This document shows positions 55,481 to 64,000 of a DNA stretch of 64,000 nt, one piece after another (position 1 is the first letter of the stretch; each line of letters begins with the position of its first letter). The stretch lies in the NCBI GenBank assembly GCA_012845835.1, contig JABAKD010000020.1, positions 19,089,146-19,153,145 of the forward strand, read 5' to 3'. The stretch is from Undaria pinnatifida. Lineage: Eukaryota > Sar > Phaeophyceae > Laminariales > Alariaceae. Below the pieces are notes generated by a model. That model was not told the origin of the DNA. It saw nothing but the letters and a program-made list of their open reading frames with translations, and searched no databases. A program made the position numbers and the translations under genes.

Positions 55481-55706
55481 GAGCCGAAATTATGCTATTT
55501 TGGGTTAATTTTACACAAGAAAAGCGCAAATAAATCGTCTAGGTTTGCTTAAGGTTCAACATACAATGAACGGTTTCAATTTACACAAGAAAAGTACCAA
55601 ACGACAAGTACGAAAAATGTACCAGGTAGATCTACCCCGGACTAGAGGACCGTTACAGAAATCGTTTCAGTCGCAATATTTCCTGACGAGGATACGAGCG
55701 AGGCAG

Positions 55707-56277
55707 CGAACTCATCACGAAGCTAGCGGTGCCTGAATCATTCCCAGAAGTAAAGGTCTTGGATCCCTCCGCGATGCTCATTTACGTCTCTTCCAAACTT
55801 GCGCGAAACGCGCGCGTGGATGACGACGGCAAGTGGGGAACCATCTGTATGGTAAAATACTGTTATCATACGAAAGACAATGTTTCCCCCCCCGCAAAAT
55901 AAGTATGAAAAGGACACAGTAGTAGTAGCAGTAGTAGCAGTAGTAGCAGTAGTAGCAGTAGTATTAGTAGCAGTAGCAGCAGCAGTAGTAGTAGTAGTAG
56001 CAGTAGTAGCAGTAGTAGTAATAGTAGTAGTAGCAGTAGTAGTGGTAGTAGTAGTAGTGGTAGTGGTAGTAGTAGCAGTAGTAGCAGTAGTAGCAGTAGT
56101 AGTAGTTGTAGTAGTAGCAGTAGTAGTAGCATTAGTAGTGGCAGTAGTAGTGGTAGTAGTAGTTGTAGTAGTAGCAGTAGTAGTAGCAGTAGTAGCAGTA
56201 GTAGTAGTTGTAGTAGTAGCAGTAGTAGTAGCATTAGTAGTGGCAGTAGTAGTGGTAGTAGTAGTTGTAGTAGTAGC

Positions 56278-56318
<41 letters not shown>

Positions 56319-59166
56319 CAGTAGTAGTAGCAGTAGCAGTAGCAGTAGTAGGGCCTGTACAATGGTGTATGGTGCGAAGGGATTGTGACCGCTCTATTTT
56401 GATGTATTTAGGGGCCGCGCTATTCGTTGTAGGGCGGTTTTGTCTCCCGAACGAGGTTCTAATACTGCCTCAACACGGCGGTAACCGCCCTATCGAGTGA
56501 AAAATTGTGCTTTGGCGTGCAGCACAGCGCGATAACCCCGCAGATGCACAGAGTACTGCACGAATCTGCCTGCCTCACAGGCTTCGAGGCGTACGCTTTG
56601 ATGAACGCCAACCGGCTCTCTTGCAGATAAAAGGCAGCAGCAGGGGTATGATATGTCTCTTTTCTCTAAGGGGGAGCAACGGCAGGGAGAGGTTTTGTAC
56701 TGGTATGGAAGCGAGAATGGGCCGTGAAAATGGCGGATGCCGCCCTGAATAGGGGGGCAACACCGCCCTAAATAGGACCCACCTCTGTACAGGGCGGTAG
56801 ACGAGCTAGGGTTGGCCGCCTTATATAGGCCCCACTACTGTGCACAATATTAATTGAGGAAGTTGCTTGATGGACCCACAGCTACAGAGTACGTAGACTC
56901 GGGTGGTTCGTCGGATGAACGCCAGGTCTACCACAGTTGTTCTGCCATGTGTGTGTGTGGATTTCCCGCCGCGCGCTGCATTGTCACAGGGCATGCGAGG
57001 GCGTCCGCAGCCCGCAGCAGTTCACGTTAGAAAAAGCTGCATCCCGCATTAAAAACGTCTTCCTACGATTAACGATTCCCAGTGAGTCGGATAGTCGGCA
57101 CCTCCGTTTGACGGCTGACTACTACACTAGTCCGACTAGTAACTATTCGGCGTCTGAACCCCCTTTAGAGACACAAAACGCCTCCCTGTATATACTAGAG
57201 TGTACTACTCTGGTTCCGAGTGATTTGTCCCCACGAACGGGTTTCCAGTTGCACAGGTGCGTCAAGTCGTGCCGACATACAACCCTGATAACTGAGGTGT
57301 TCAATATCCCTATGTATACTATAAACAGTTCCGAGTAATGTATTCCCACAAACGGGTTTCCAGTTGCACAGGCGTTAAGTCGCGCCGACTCACAACCCTA
57401 ACACTGGAGTTTTCCGTCAATGTTTTTGGCTAGTGGCATCACGGCATCACGTGACGTTTCGTAACATGGACCATTCAAAGGCAAGGGAGGGTGGGGGGGC
57501 GAGCCCTGGTATCCGAGCGTTTTGAGAGGTGACCACCGCTCGCGTCAATGTAAACGTAGAGCATGCAAGTTAAGTTCACGCCTGTAGAACACCACCTACC
57601 ATTTGAGGGGCAAATTATTGAGAATTAGTGTAGAATGCTTTTTTCAGTGTTAAAACTCAGCTCCTTGTCTGATTTTCTCTTGTCTCCTCTTTCTTCTGAC
57701 CAGACCGAGATTTGAGCGGGACGGTGTCTGTGGAGAAATATAATAATGCTCTGTCGGCACCTGGTATATGTATGTACTACATGTAACAATAGTATAACAG
57801 TAGTATAACAGTAGTAGTAAAACGATCAGAAGCGTTGTAGCAGTGCAGTAATAATCTCACTGTGTTCGCCATAATCGCAAAACATTGATTGCAATTGCAT
57901 AATTATTTTCTTCCCACCGTTTTTGCCCTCGTCCTCCTCGCAACGTCGCTATGATAGGCTGACAGAGGTGATGTGGGGCGGCATGCGAAGCGTGAGAAGA
58001 TTACAGCTCAACGAGCCCAAGACGATCCTCTCTTGGCCATATGAAGTGGTTTTCACCAAGCATACAGAGAAAGTGCAGCTCAAGAAAGCACAGGTGAGAG
58101 GAAAACTGTGATACTACGAGGTACCGCTGCTCTGCCTGCATGCGTGGGGTTTCGACGGGATGTTGAAGGCGGTGGGTGGGTGGATGGGTGGGTTACCATC
58201 CTCTCCTGGACCTGCAATACCTGACACGTAAGAGATGGTGCAGCTCAAGAAAGCGCAGGCGAGAGAAAAGCTGCTGCTGCTGACGTGACGTGACGTTCTT
58301 ATGAGCCGCAACGTTCGGAACAATCTCGGGGGGGCGTGGAACCGAGTATCGCATCAATTGGCATCAATTTTACAATTTACATGACCCAAAAGAGTAAGCC
58401 GTTTGGCGTGCAAGGACGCAAAGGTCGCATCGAATTCCCCACAATAGTTATTTTGCAATAGTGGAAGGGTGAACAACTGTAAATAAAATTGGGAAGGGCA
58501 GGGTAGTACGTCTATAACACAATATAATTAGGATTTACTTTGAATGCAGCGTTTTCCGAGCCCCAATCCATTGGCCGAGGGGCCCCAACCGGCCTCCCGC
58601 CCTCGGCTAATGGAGGGGTGACGGGCGCGCGATGGGAGTTGCCCCTCGGGGCAACTCCCCTTGTCCCGCCGCACCCGGGGAGGATAGGACCCCATCCCCA
58701 ATTCACACATCATGTCGTATCTCTACAACTCCGACGAACCGGAGACGAAAACCGAGTTTTCCCGGGTCGACACCGCCCCCGCACGGAGTAGACACCCCAA
58801 TCCGATTGGCTAGTCACGGATTGACTGGAGCGCGTGGAGCCAGCGCCACCCGGGGAGAGTAGAGCACCATCCCCGGTTCATAAATCCCTCCATATATCTA
58901 CAACTCTGACATTCAGAAGTCCCAAAGAGGTTGTAAGGTCAGAACGTTCAAAAAGAAAATTTGAGGCGTGTTTTTTTGTTTTGCTTACTTCTTCTTAAAA
59001 CCAACCGCTTGCGTTTTCGTTTTGTGTACAGGTGACGTGCACGGGGAAGACTATCAAGATAGGAGTTATGGGGAAAAAAGGTTTTTACTATTTCGAGGCT
59101 CGCGACGAGGCCGAAGCAACGGCCGTACGCGACGTTCTCTCCAGACACATCGAGACGAGCAAGTAA
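55707..59166 (+). CDS. C-terminal exons of an unidentified protein (three exons)
   Basis: Exons: 55707-55851 (or a slightly earlier start), 57968-58093 and 59032-59166, followed by stop TAA. Exon a reads ELITKLAVPESFPEVKVLDP, SAMLIYVSSKLARNARVDDD and GKWGTICM, then donor GTAAAA. Exon b reads VMWGGMRSVRRLQLNEPKTI, LSWPYEVVFTKHTEKVQLKK, AQ, then donor GTGAGA. Exon c follows acceptor TGTACAG and reads VTCTGKTIKIGVMGKKGFYY, FEARDEAEATAVRDVLSRHI, ETSK. Junctions b-c are phase 0 on both sides; a-b is phase 0 if the acceptor is GACAGAG. Alternating strand-like segments and a final amphipathic helix (EAEATAVRDVLSRHI) resemble a PH-like domain, but I cannot name the family. Exon a begins with 1 nt of a codon if CAG at 55704-55706 is the acceptor, which fits the exon at 50714-50833. 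Confidence 0.6.
55916..56350 (+). repeat. Trinucleotide repeat (AGT/AGC)n, about 435 bp
   Basis: AGTAGTAGC-type units with rare GGT, ATT and TGT variants; a segment of about 110 bp seems duplicated inside it. It lies in the intron between exons a and b of the gene at 55.7-59.2 kb. Poly-Val and poly-Leu ORFs are translation artefacts. Confidence 0.95.
56395..56835. repeat. GGGCGGT/ACCGCCC palindromic repeat cluster
   Basis: TAGGGCGGTT, CGGCGGTAACCGCCCTATC, GGGGGCAACACCGCCCTAAA, TAGGAC and CAGGGCGGTAGACGAGCTAG are alternating inverted words around a 250-bp interior, as in a decayed MITE. ORF 56507-56752 has no domain. Confidence 0.5.
57025..57140 (+). mobile_element. Fragment of the GTCGG/CCGAC MITE-like family
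   Basis: CCCGCATTAAAAACGTCTTC, CTACGATTAACGATTCCCAG, GTCGGATAG and CTAGTCCGACTAGTAACTAT match the end of the copies at 29960-30060 and 35465-35530. Confidence 0.65.
57205..57412 (+). repeat. Diverged tandem duplication, about 120 bp x 2
   Basis: GTTCCGAGT(G/A)AT, CCCACGAACGGGTTTCCAGT / CCCACAAACGGGTTTCCAGT followed by TGCACAGG, and GCCGAC(A/T)(T/C)ACAACCCT occur in the same order twice. Confidence 0.8.
58230..58278 (+). repeat. Intronic duplicate of the end of exon b
   Basis: GTGCAGCTCAAGAAAGCGCA followed by GGCGAGAG repeats GTGCAGCTCAAGAAAGCACA followed by GGTGAGAG from the exon b/intron border (58073-58100), about 170 bp upstream. The donor GT became GC in the copy. Confidence 0.85.
58545..58920 (-). 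repeat. Satellite-like units related to the arm array
   Basis: The region contains GTCGACACCGCCC, GAGGATAGGACCCCATCCCC, TCTACAACTC and CCAATCCGATTGGCTAGTC, in the same order as the arm units at 53400-54120. It also holds a 12-bp hairpin GGGAGTTGCCCC/GGGGCAACTCCC near 58637-58662. It lies in the intron before exon c, outside the arms. Confidence 0.75.
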
Positions 59167-59179
59167 ACATTTCGCACAC

Positions 59180-59235
59180 AGGACAGATCAGTTTAGTTCA
59201 GATCAGATCAAATCAGATCAGGTCAGATCCCCCAG
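59180..59235 (+). repeat. Degenerate (GATCA)n tract
   Basis: GATCAGATCAAATCAGATCA and flanks, just after the stop codon of the gene at 55.7-59.2 kb. Further GATC-rich palindromes lie at 59325-59480. Confidence 0.8.
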
Positions 59236-59239
59236 GTCA

Positions 59240-60535
59240 TGGTCTAGATATGTTTCAAGGAAGATAGATGCTTGACATGTACCTTATGATTTATAATCTA
59301 AATCATGTTGCCGCGTGGGAGCTGCATGATCTGCATGATCTATATATACGCATGGCAGATGTTTCTCGGGTTGGATATATGTGTTTCTGCACAACGTTTC
59401 ATAACGGCAGGTATAGGATCTAGATGACGATCTAAATGATGTATTAACAGATGATCTACTGTGCATGATCTATCTGTCCAGTGCGTGAAAGTTTTTGACA
59501 AACCCCGGCACAAACCTTGATGCGAGTACGACGGGGGCGTAAATTTCGCTGGAGGAAAACCACTGTGCGTCGTGTAATTTAAACACTCCTCGTTGTAAAC
59601 CGCGCGTGGCCCTAATATTTCGCTTGGTGGGGTGTTTAACCCCCCCCTCCTATGTCTGCCGGGGTCTATATGTCATACGACTACGGCCATGCACGATGCG
59701 TACCCCCCCCCCCCCCCCCGCCCCCTACTCTTGTGTTTTCGGTCCATGTGAGACCGTGTATTTTGTGTTTTTTGCCGCCGTGTTGGTGTTCGAAGGACGG
59801 GATGGAAGGAAAAATTCGGTGTGTATGAGAGAGAGGGGGGGGGTGAGGGGTTCGTAGAAGTTCAGGACGTATTTAAACCACGGTATTTGTTACATAAGAC
59901 TATCCGCGTATGATTTGTATGTGCATGTATGGCACGCAGACGAGGCAAGCCTTTTTCGATCATACCTTGTAAAAGCTGTGGTGGATTTTTTCTTGCAGAT
60001 CTGTTTACCTAAGTGTCAGATAACCACAGACTGCGATCTAGATCTACCATAGCTTGCAAGGTACTCGTCTACGCATGTACCACAAGAGCTAGATTCGACG
60101 AGGCACCTGTACGGTACGAGGAACCAGGTATGCTCCCAAAAATGCAAACGTACGATACCATGATTTTTGTGCTGCGGATCGTGCTCCTAAAATGGTGCAA
60201 TAAGGCCACTACATTTCCCGATTATTATTTTTTTTCCAAGAGGTTTCGTAGATGACGGGAAGAGTTTTTTATTCTTCCATTATCCCGTAGGTTCTTTAGC
60301 TCGTTTTTTCCCGTGTTTTTTGGTACCCAGGATAGCCCAGGCGGGCGGCTTTCGTTTCTCGTATTTTCTTTTAGCAGTTACCAGGTGTTTTACTGCATTT
60401 TGCGTTTTTGTTTTTGTTCCCGCGGTGTATACTTCGACGCCGACGTTTACTACAGTACATTACAGTACGAAGTCTCCATTTTTTTGGCACGACTCCCCTG
60501 TGTAACAAGACGCCCAGGACACTCGTAAAGCAGTA
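59240..60535. other. Intergenic DNA, nothing firm
   Basis: No gene is supported. A C run of about 17 lies at 59703-59719 and a G-rich spot near 59834. Confidence 0.45.
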
Positions 60536-60539
60536 GAGA

Positions 60540-60730
60540 TCCCTTCATAGTACTGGTTGAGCAGTGGCGGTTGTTCGCTATGATGCCTGCGAAATCGTTT
60601 GGCATATATATATCGTACAAAACAGTATTGGGAGCATTCGGAGTAGTGCTGGTCGCTGATATAGTGCCGGTATTTGTCTCTATAGTGCACATGTCGGCAC
60701 TAGAGGGGCTACTGTTGTATCCCCTTCCAC
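60540..60730 (+). repeat. TATAGTGC repeat family, copy 2
   Basis: TTGGGAGCATTCGGAGTAGT, GATATAGTGCCGGTAT and CTATAGTGCAC correspond to 26920-27070. Confidence 0.55.
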
Positions 60731-61380
60731 GCATGTGTGTTGAGCAGGCCCCACGATGCCGCCCAGGACAATACAATGTCACCTGGCTGTTGGCTGAAAG
60801 AGCCTGCGGAAAAAGTTGTGAACATTGTCTGTTCGTTGTTGTATACCGGTAGGTAGGTGTCTGTCTGTTTCCTTTTTGGTGGTTGGTGTGGAGGGCGAAG
60901 TCGGTTGCTTCCGCATGGGGAGAAGTTGCCCGCCGATTTCGTCGCACCAACTGGGGCACCATGCGATGTGATAGCTACGGGGTTCACTAAATAGTGCCGT
61001 AGGAAGAAGCGGGTGGGTTGAAGTGAAGGTGCCTCGTTAAAGGTGTTTGTCTGGTCCGTTCGGTTGCTGGTACAAGATTAACCTCTAAAAATAGTTCAAG
61101 CTTTTGAAAGCTTGGTTGTTAACCTTGAAAAAGGTTACCGTGGTGACCTTATACTCCAGGTAGCCCCGTGGACTTAACGCCCTTTGAAATACCTCAACAT
61201 GTCATGTGTATTGAGCGAGCGGGTTGCAATTGAAAGGGTTTGCAATGTGTGTGTACCCTTGCTTGCCACCGGGTTTGCCCGTGTACTGTCTGTTTTGGCC
61301 TTTTTTTGGTTTTGGACACCCCTACCCGATGATGGGTCACAGGTACTACATTACCCCTAATAAGAGACAGCGTGATGAAA
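60731..61380. other. Unassigned intergenic DNA
   Basis: The minus-strand ORF 60450-60962 runs through repeats and has no recognisable domain. A short perfect hairpin CAAGCTTTTGAAAGCTTG lies near 61097-61114. Confidence 0.4.
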
Positions 61381-61384
61381 AAGC

Positions 61385-61635
61385 CAGGCTGATATTTACA
61401 GGAAATGAAGAAATTCGGGCGCCGTTACACTGAAGTTAGTGTACAACGCACCCTTTCTCGAAAAATAAATCCAGCCTGGGTCAGTGTAAGGAAACGGCTT
61501 AATAAGAAAAGCAGGCTTAGATTTACAGGAACTTGAGAAATTCGGGAGCCGTTGGACCAAAGTTAATGTTGAACGCACCCTTTCTAAATATGAAACCTGG
61601 TCTGGTTCAGTGTTTCTGTTTCTTATCAGGGTATT
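61385..61635 (+). repeat. Tandem duplication, about 125 bp x 2
   Basis: CAGGCT(G/T)A(T/G)ATTTACAGGAA, GA(G/A)AAATTCGGG, AACGCACCCTTTCT and GGT(C/T)CAGTGT occur in order twice, at about 61385 and 61512. Confidence 0.85.
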
Positions 61636-62024
61636 GTAGGTGTCTTGTACTGCCTGACGGTTGAAAAAAAAGAAATATACGGTCGTATCCCCATGTTTTC
61701 CGTGAGTGTTGCAGAGCAAGTGTTTTTATTCCCACCGCCTTGGTAATGTGGATGCCCGAGGGCACCGAGAGAGTGGCGATTAATTGCGCCACCGTTCGGG
61801 TCTTGATGTTGCAAGCTTCCAAGCTGTCGAGAAGGCGCGTACATGCATACTAGTCATTGCATGCCTGTTGATGTGTGTGTGGGGGGTGTTCGTCTCTGGG
61901 GTGGGTGAGTGGTCGTCGTCAACGAGTTTTTTTCTTTTCTTTTGCCTGTCGGTGTTTTATGCTTTTGTTCTTGCCTGTTATGTTTTTGTACGCTTGTAAC
62001 ATTTTCGCATTTTTTTTCACACAG

Positions 62025-62236
62025 TGTGGAGACGTCTTTTGAATGTACTGATGATGGTAATGGTTCTGAGGATGGTGGTGATGGTGATGATGATGATGAT
62101 GATGATGGTGATGGTATTGATGGCGATGATGATGGCCAGGGAAGGGTTTTGGCGCGCAAGGCGCTTGGTGGGGGTTTTGAGAAGGTGCATAGAGAGATGC
62201 ACCGCTGGCGGGGGCTGTGTTGGCCACTACGTACCG
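62025..62236 (+). CDS. Candidate exon with an Asp-rich acidic stretch
   Basis: The acceptor TTTTTTTTCACACAG ends at 62024 and the donor is GTATGC at 62237, the same donor hexamer as in RVB2. The open frame reads VETSFECTDDGNGSEDGGDG, then about 20 mostly Asp/Gly residues, then GRVLARKALGGGFEKVHREM and HRWRGLCWPLRT. The acidic part comes from GAT repeats. The basic part after it looks protein-like. No partner exon is found, and a chance T-rich acceptor cannot be excluded. Confidence 0.4.
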
Positions 62237-62499
62237 GTATGCGTTTTTTGCAATTGTTTTCGCGATCGGCCGTGGGCGGTGTGCGTGTCTGGTTGAAGAA
62301 AAATTCGCGCAGAAATACATAGTTTATTCAAGGATGCGAAACACCGCGACGACGTCGTTTGTTTTCGCAAAAACGCCTCACGGCCAGCCTTGTTTGCGTA
62401 TTTAATCAAGTATCTGTTGGTACCGAGCGGTGAGGGAGAATTGGGGATCGAATACAGAGTGCGGCAGTGTGCAACAAGCGGAGCTGGTGCTGTTGGTTG

Positions 62500-62680
62500 T
62501 ACAGCACTTGCTACTCGCTGTATTTGCAACGTGTATCTCTGTCTCGTAGTTTGTGTCCACATATGATAGCTCGTCTCTCTATTACTAGTCTATTAATAGG
62601 AGACATCGGCACGGACACTGGCTGTGCTGGCCGTGGTTGGGTGGATATATCAGTTTAACGTGGAGAACACACACTGACAA
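62500..62680 (+). repeat. Diverged relative of the 75-bp TIR MITE family and its flank
   Basis: CTCGTAGTTTGTGTCCACAT and GATAGCTCGTCTCT match 39570-39610 inverted; GGACACTGGCTGTGCTGG and TGGAGAACACACACTG match the terminal repeat. Confidence 0.6.
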
Positions 62681-62917
62681 TGTGTTCGTTGGTAGCGTTA
62701 TTATCGCTTGCCATGTGCTCGTGTTACTATTAATATGTATTGCACGTTTCTGTTTTTTATGCTTGATTTCTGTTCTTGGAACACTTTGTGGTCTATAATA
62801 ATCGAGTGGAGATAGGAGCAGATATCTTGCGTTCGTCAATTTCTATACAATACGTAGGGTGGTGTCTGCCAAAGGCTACACACAATCACACAGCAGTTGT
62901 TTAATGGTGGTTCCCCC

Positions 62918-63085
62918 TATATAGTGCCGGTATGCGGCAGCCAACAATACCGGCAGTATACCGGACGCCGGCACTCTTGGATATGGTACTGACACTGGTA
63001 CTACTGTAGTATAGAGCTGGTTCCAATCGTGCCAAGCAGTTTCCCCGGCACTATACCGGCGATAGGCACTATTCAACCGGCACTA
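62918..63085. mobile_element. MITE-like element with TAGTGCCGGTA / TACCGGCACTA ends
   Basis: TATATAGTGCCGGTATGCGG at the left and CCCCGGCACTATACCGGCGA and CCGGCACTATGGAGG at the right are inverted relative to each other. Several inner CCGGTAT/ATACCGG words suggest stacked or nested ends. Confidence 0.6.
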
Positions 63086-63698
63086 TGGAGGGATCCTCAC
63101 TACATGATAATTATTCCTACGGGGCATTTTGTGAACGGCCCTCCATAAAATACGAGCATTATTATTGCGAACATTTTTACCACACATGGCATGCCGCCAA
63201 AAGGGGCTCAGATAGACGTTGGATATCTCAAGCATGCATGGCATGTCACCGGCAGATTGTTTTAGTGCCACCTTCAATGTGCCACCGTCACACCGCAGTA
63301 ATGCGGTAAAAAAATGTGGAAATGCAACGGCAACATGATAGCGTGGCAGCACAGGTTAGCAGCAGCTGCCGCTACAAGAAAAAAAGTTGTAAGGTTGGAT
63401 GTGACGTTATATGTGCAGCCGAAATGACGCGCTAGGTCTTCTCCTTCCGGCTGCGCAGATGATGAGCTCGGTGAAAAAGTGTTCTAGTTGATCATGTTCC
63501 CTCGCTCGACGCCCCACCGACCGTCGAGCTAATTTATATGCGGAAATTAAATGCCAACATTACCTATTGAAAAGTTTCAGGGGCCCAGGTATACCATTCG
63601 ATGCTTCTTCGGAAGTGTACAGGGGGGAGGACTAGGCCCTTGCGGCTGGAGGGGGCAGGGCCAGGAAAGTAGGGAGGTACATCTAGTATTCGTAGTTT
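63086..63698. other. Unassigned intergenic DNA
   Basis: No gene is supported; the ORFs are short and lack domains. Confidence 0.4.
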
Positions 63699-64000
63699 AT
63701 GGTTGTTGGAAACATCGTTTCACGCTTTCGTCTGGATGCTGTGTTCTTTCATCATGTTTCTGGCTTTTGGCACTCACGCTACATTGTCAGATGGCAAATG
63801 AAATACCTGGTAATAAGTAATAGTGACATTCGGAGTGTTGAGAATGATGAGGACTTTTGTCGGCAATGGTTTTCCTCTGGTACAATTGTCGGGTGCGAGG
63901 CGGGGTGTGTCTGCCGGGGCCTGGGGACATGCGAACGGACGAAAATCAAATCCAACACCAAGAAAAGTAACTGCCGGGTGCGTGCGGTAAAATATACCTG
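63699..64000 (+). CDS. ORF open at the right edge with a Cys-rich segment
   Basis: From ATG 63699 the frame stays open for 100 codons to the window end. The later part reads SVENDEDFCRQWFSSGTIVG, CEAGCVCRGLGTCERTK and then a Lys-rich tail. Five Cys in 19 residues, counting from CEAGCVCRGLGTC back to DFC, could form a metal site. The first 35 residues look non-coding, and CATTGTCAG at 63782-63790 could be an acceptor starting a real exon. I cannot name a family. Confidence 0.25.
   Translation, partial: MVVGNIVSRFRLDAVFFHHVSGFWHSRYIVRWQMKYLVISNSDIRSVENDEDFCRQWFSSGTIVGCEAGCVCRGLGTCERTKIKSNTKKSNCRVRAVKYT

Noticed and set aside
55866-56500. Long poly-Leu (minus) and poly-Val (plus) ORFs
   Set aside because: Both are translations of the AGT/AGC trinucleotide repeat.
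61919-62320. Minus-strand His-rich ORF
   Set aside because: It is the antisense of the GAT-repeat exon candidate at 62025-62236.
1-64000. CRISPR arrays, bacterial operons or phage-type gene clusters
   Set aside because: Direct repeats here are dispersed or tandem without regular spacers, and no closely packed same-strand genes exist.

Overview
This window looks like nuclear DNA of a eukaryote with canonical GT-AG introns and very repeat-rich intergenic DNA. The only gene I can name with confidence is the C-terminal end of RuvB-like 2 (reptin) at the left edge. Its residues, the TTAGGG-type interstitial telomeric repeats, and LINE-like reverse transcriptase remnants of a kind I associate with stramenopile algae suggest a brown-alga-like stramenopile. 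That placement is inference. Nothing looks bacterial: I see no operons, ribosome binding sites or CRISPR array.

Layout, left to right. 0-1.1 kb: last two exons of RVB2. 1.1-13.3 kb: nested repeats, including a broken minus-strand RING-like/reverse transcriptase element (4.1-7.6 kb), a foldback, a tRNA-derived SINE (8.66-8.99 kb), the tail of a second LINE family (9.9-10.4 kb) and a very G-rich repeat array (11.3-12.5 kb). 13.4-23.2 kb: about 10 kb of pyrimidine-rich top strand built from many short tandem duplications, without a convincing gene. 23.2-36 kb: more SINEs, LTR-like blocks, foldbacks and MITE-like elements, with a few possible short exons (27.4, 29.4 kb). 36.4-43.7 kb: a cluster of inverted-repeat elements, including one with 75-bp terminal inverted repeats and a long inverted duplication.

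44.28-54.30 kb: the most striking structure, two 1.74-kb arms in inverted orientation around a 6.54-kb spacer. Each arm carries a short array of related units and an inward-facing ORF. 55.7-59.2 kb: three plus-strand exons with matching splice phases that end in a clear C-terminus of an unidentified protein. A fourth phase-compatible exon lies at 50.7 kb, inside the spacer. If all four belong together, the right arm lies within an intron. 59.2-64 kb: further repeats, one acidic exon candidate (62.0 kb) and an ORF open at the right edge.

Most of the window is a graveyard of transposable elements around parts of two or three host genes. The best leads are the 10-kb palindrome-like structure, the exon chain around it, the SINE families, and the 9-bp odd palindrome TACCWGGTA, found 18 times where about 0.5 would be expected in random sequence.
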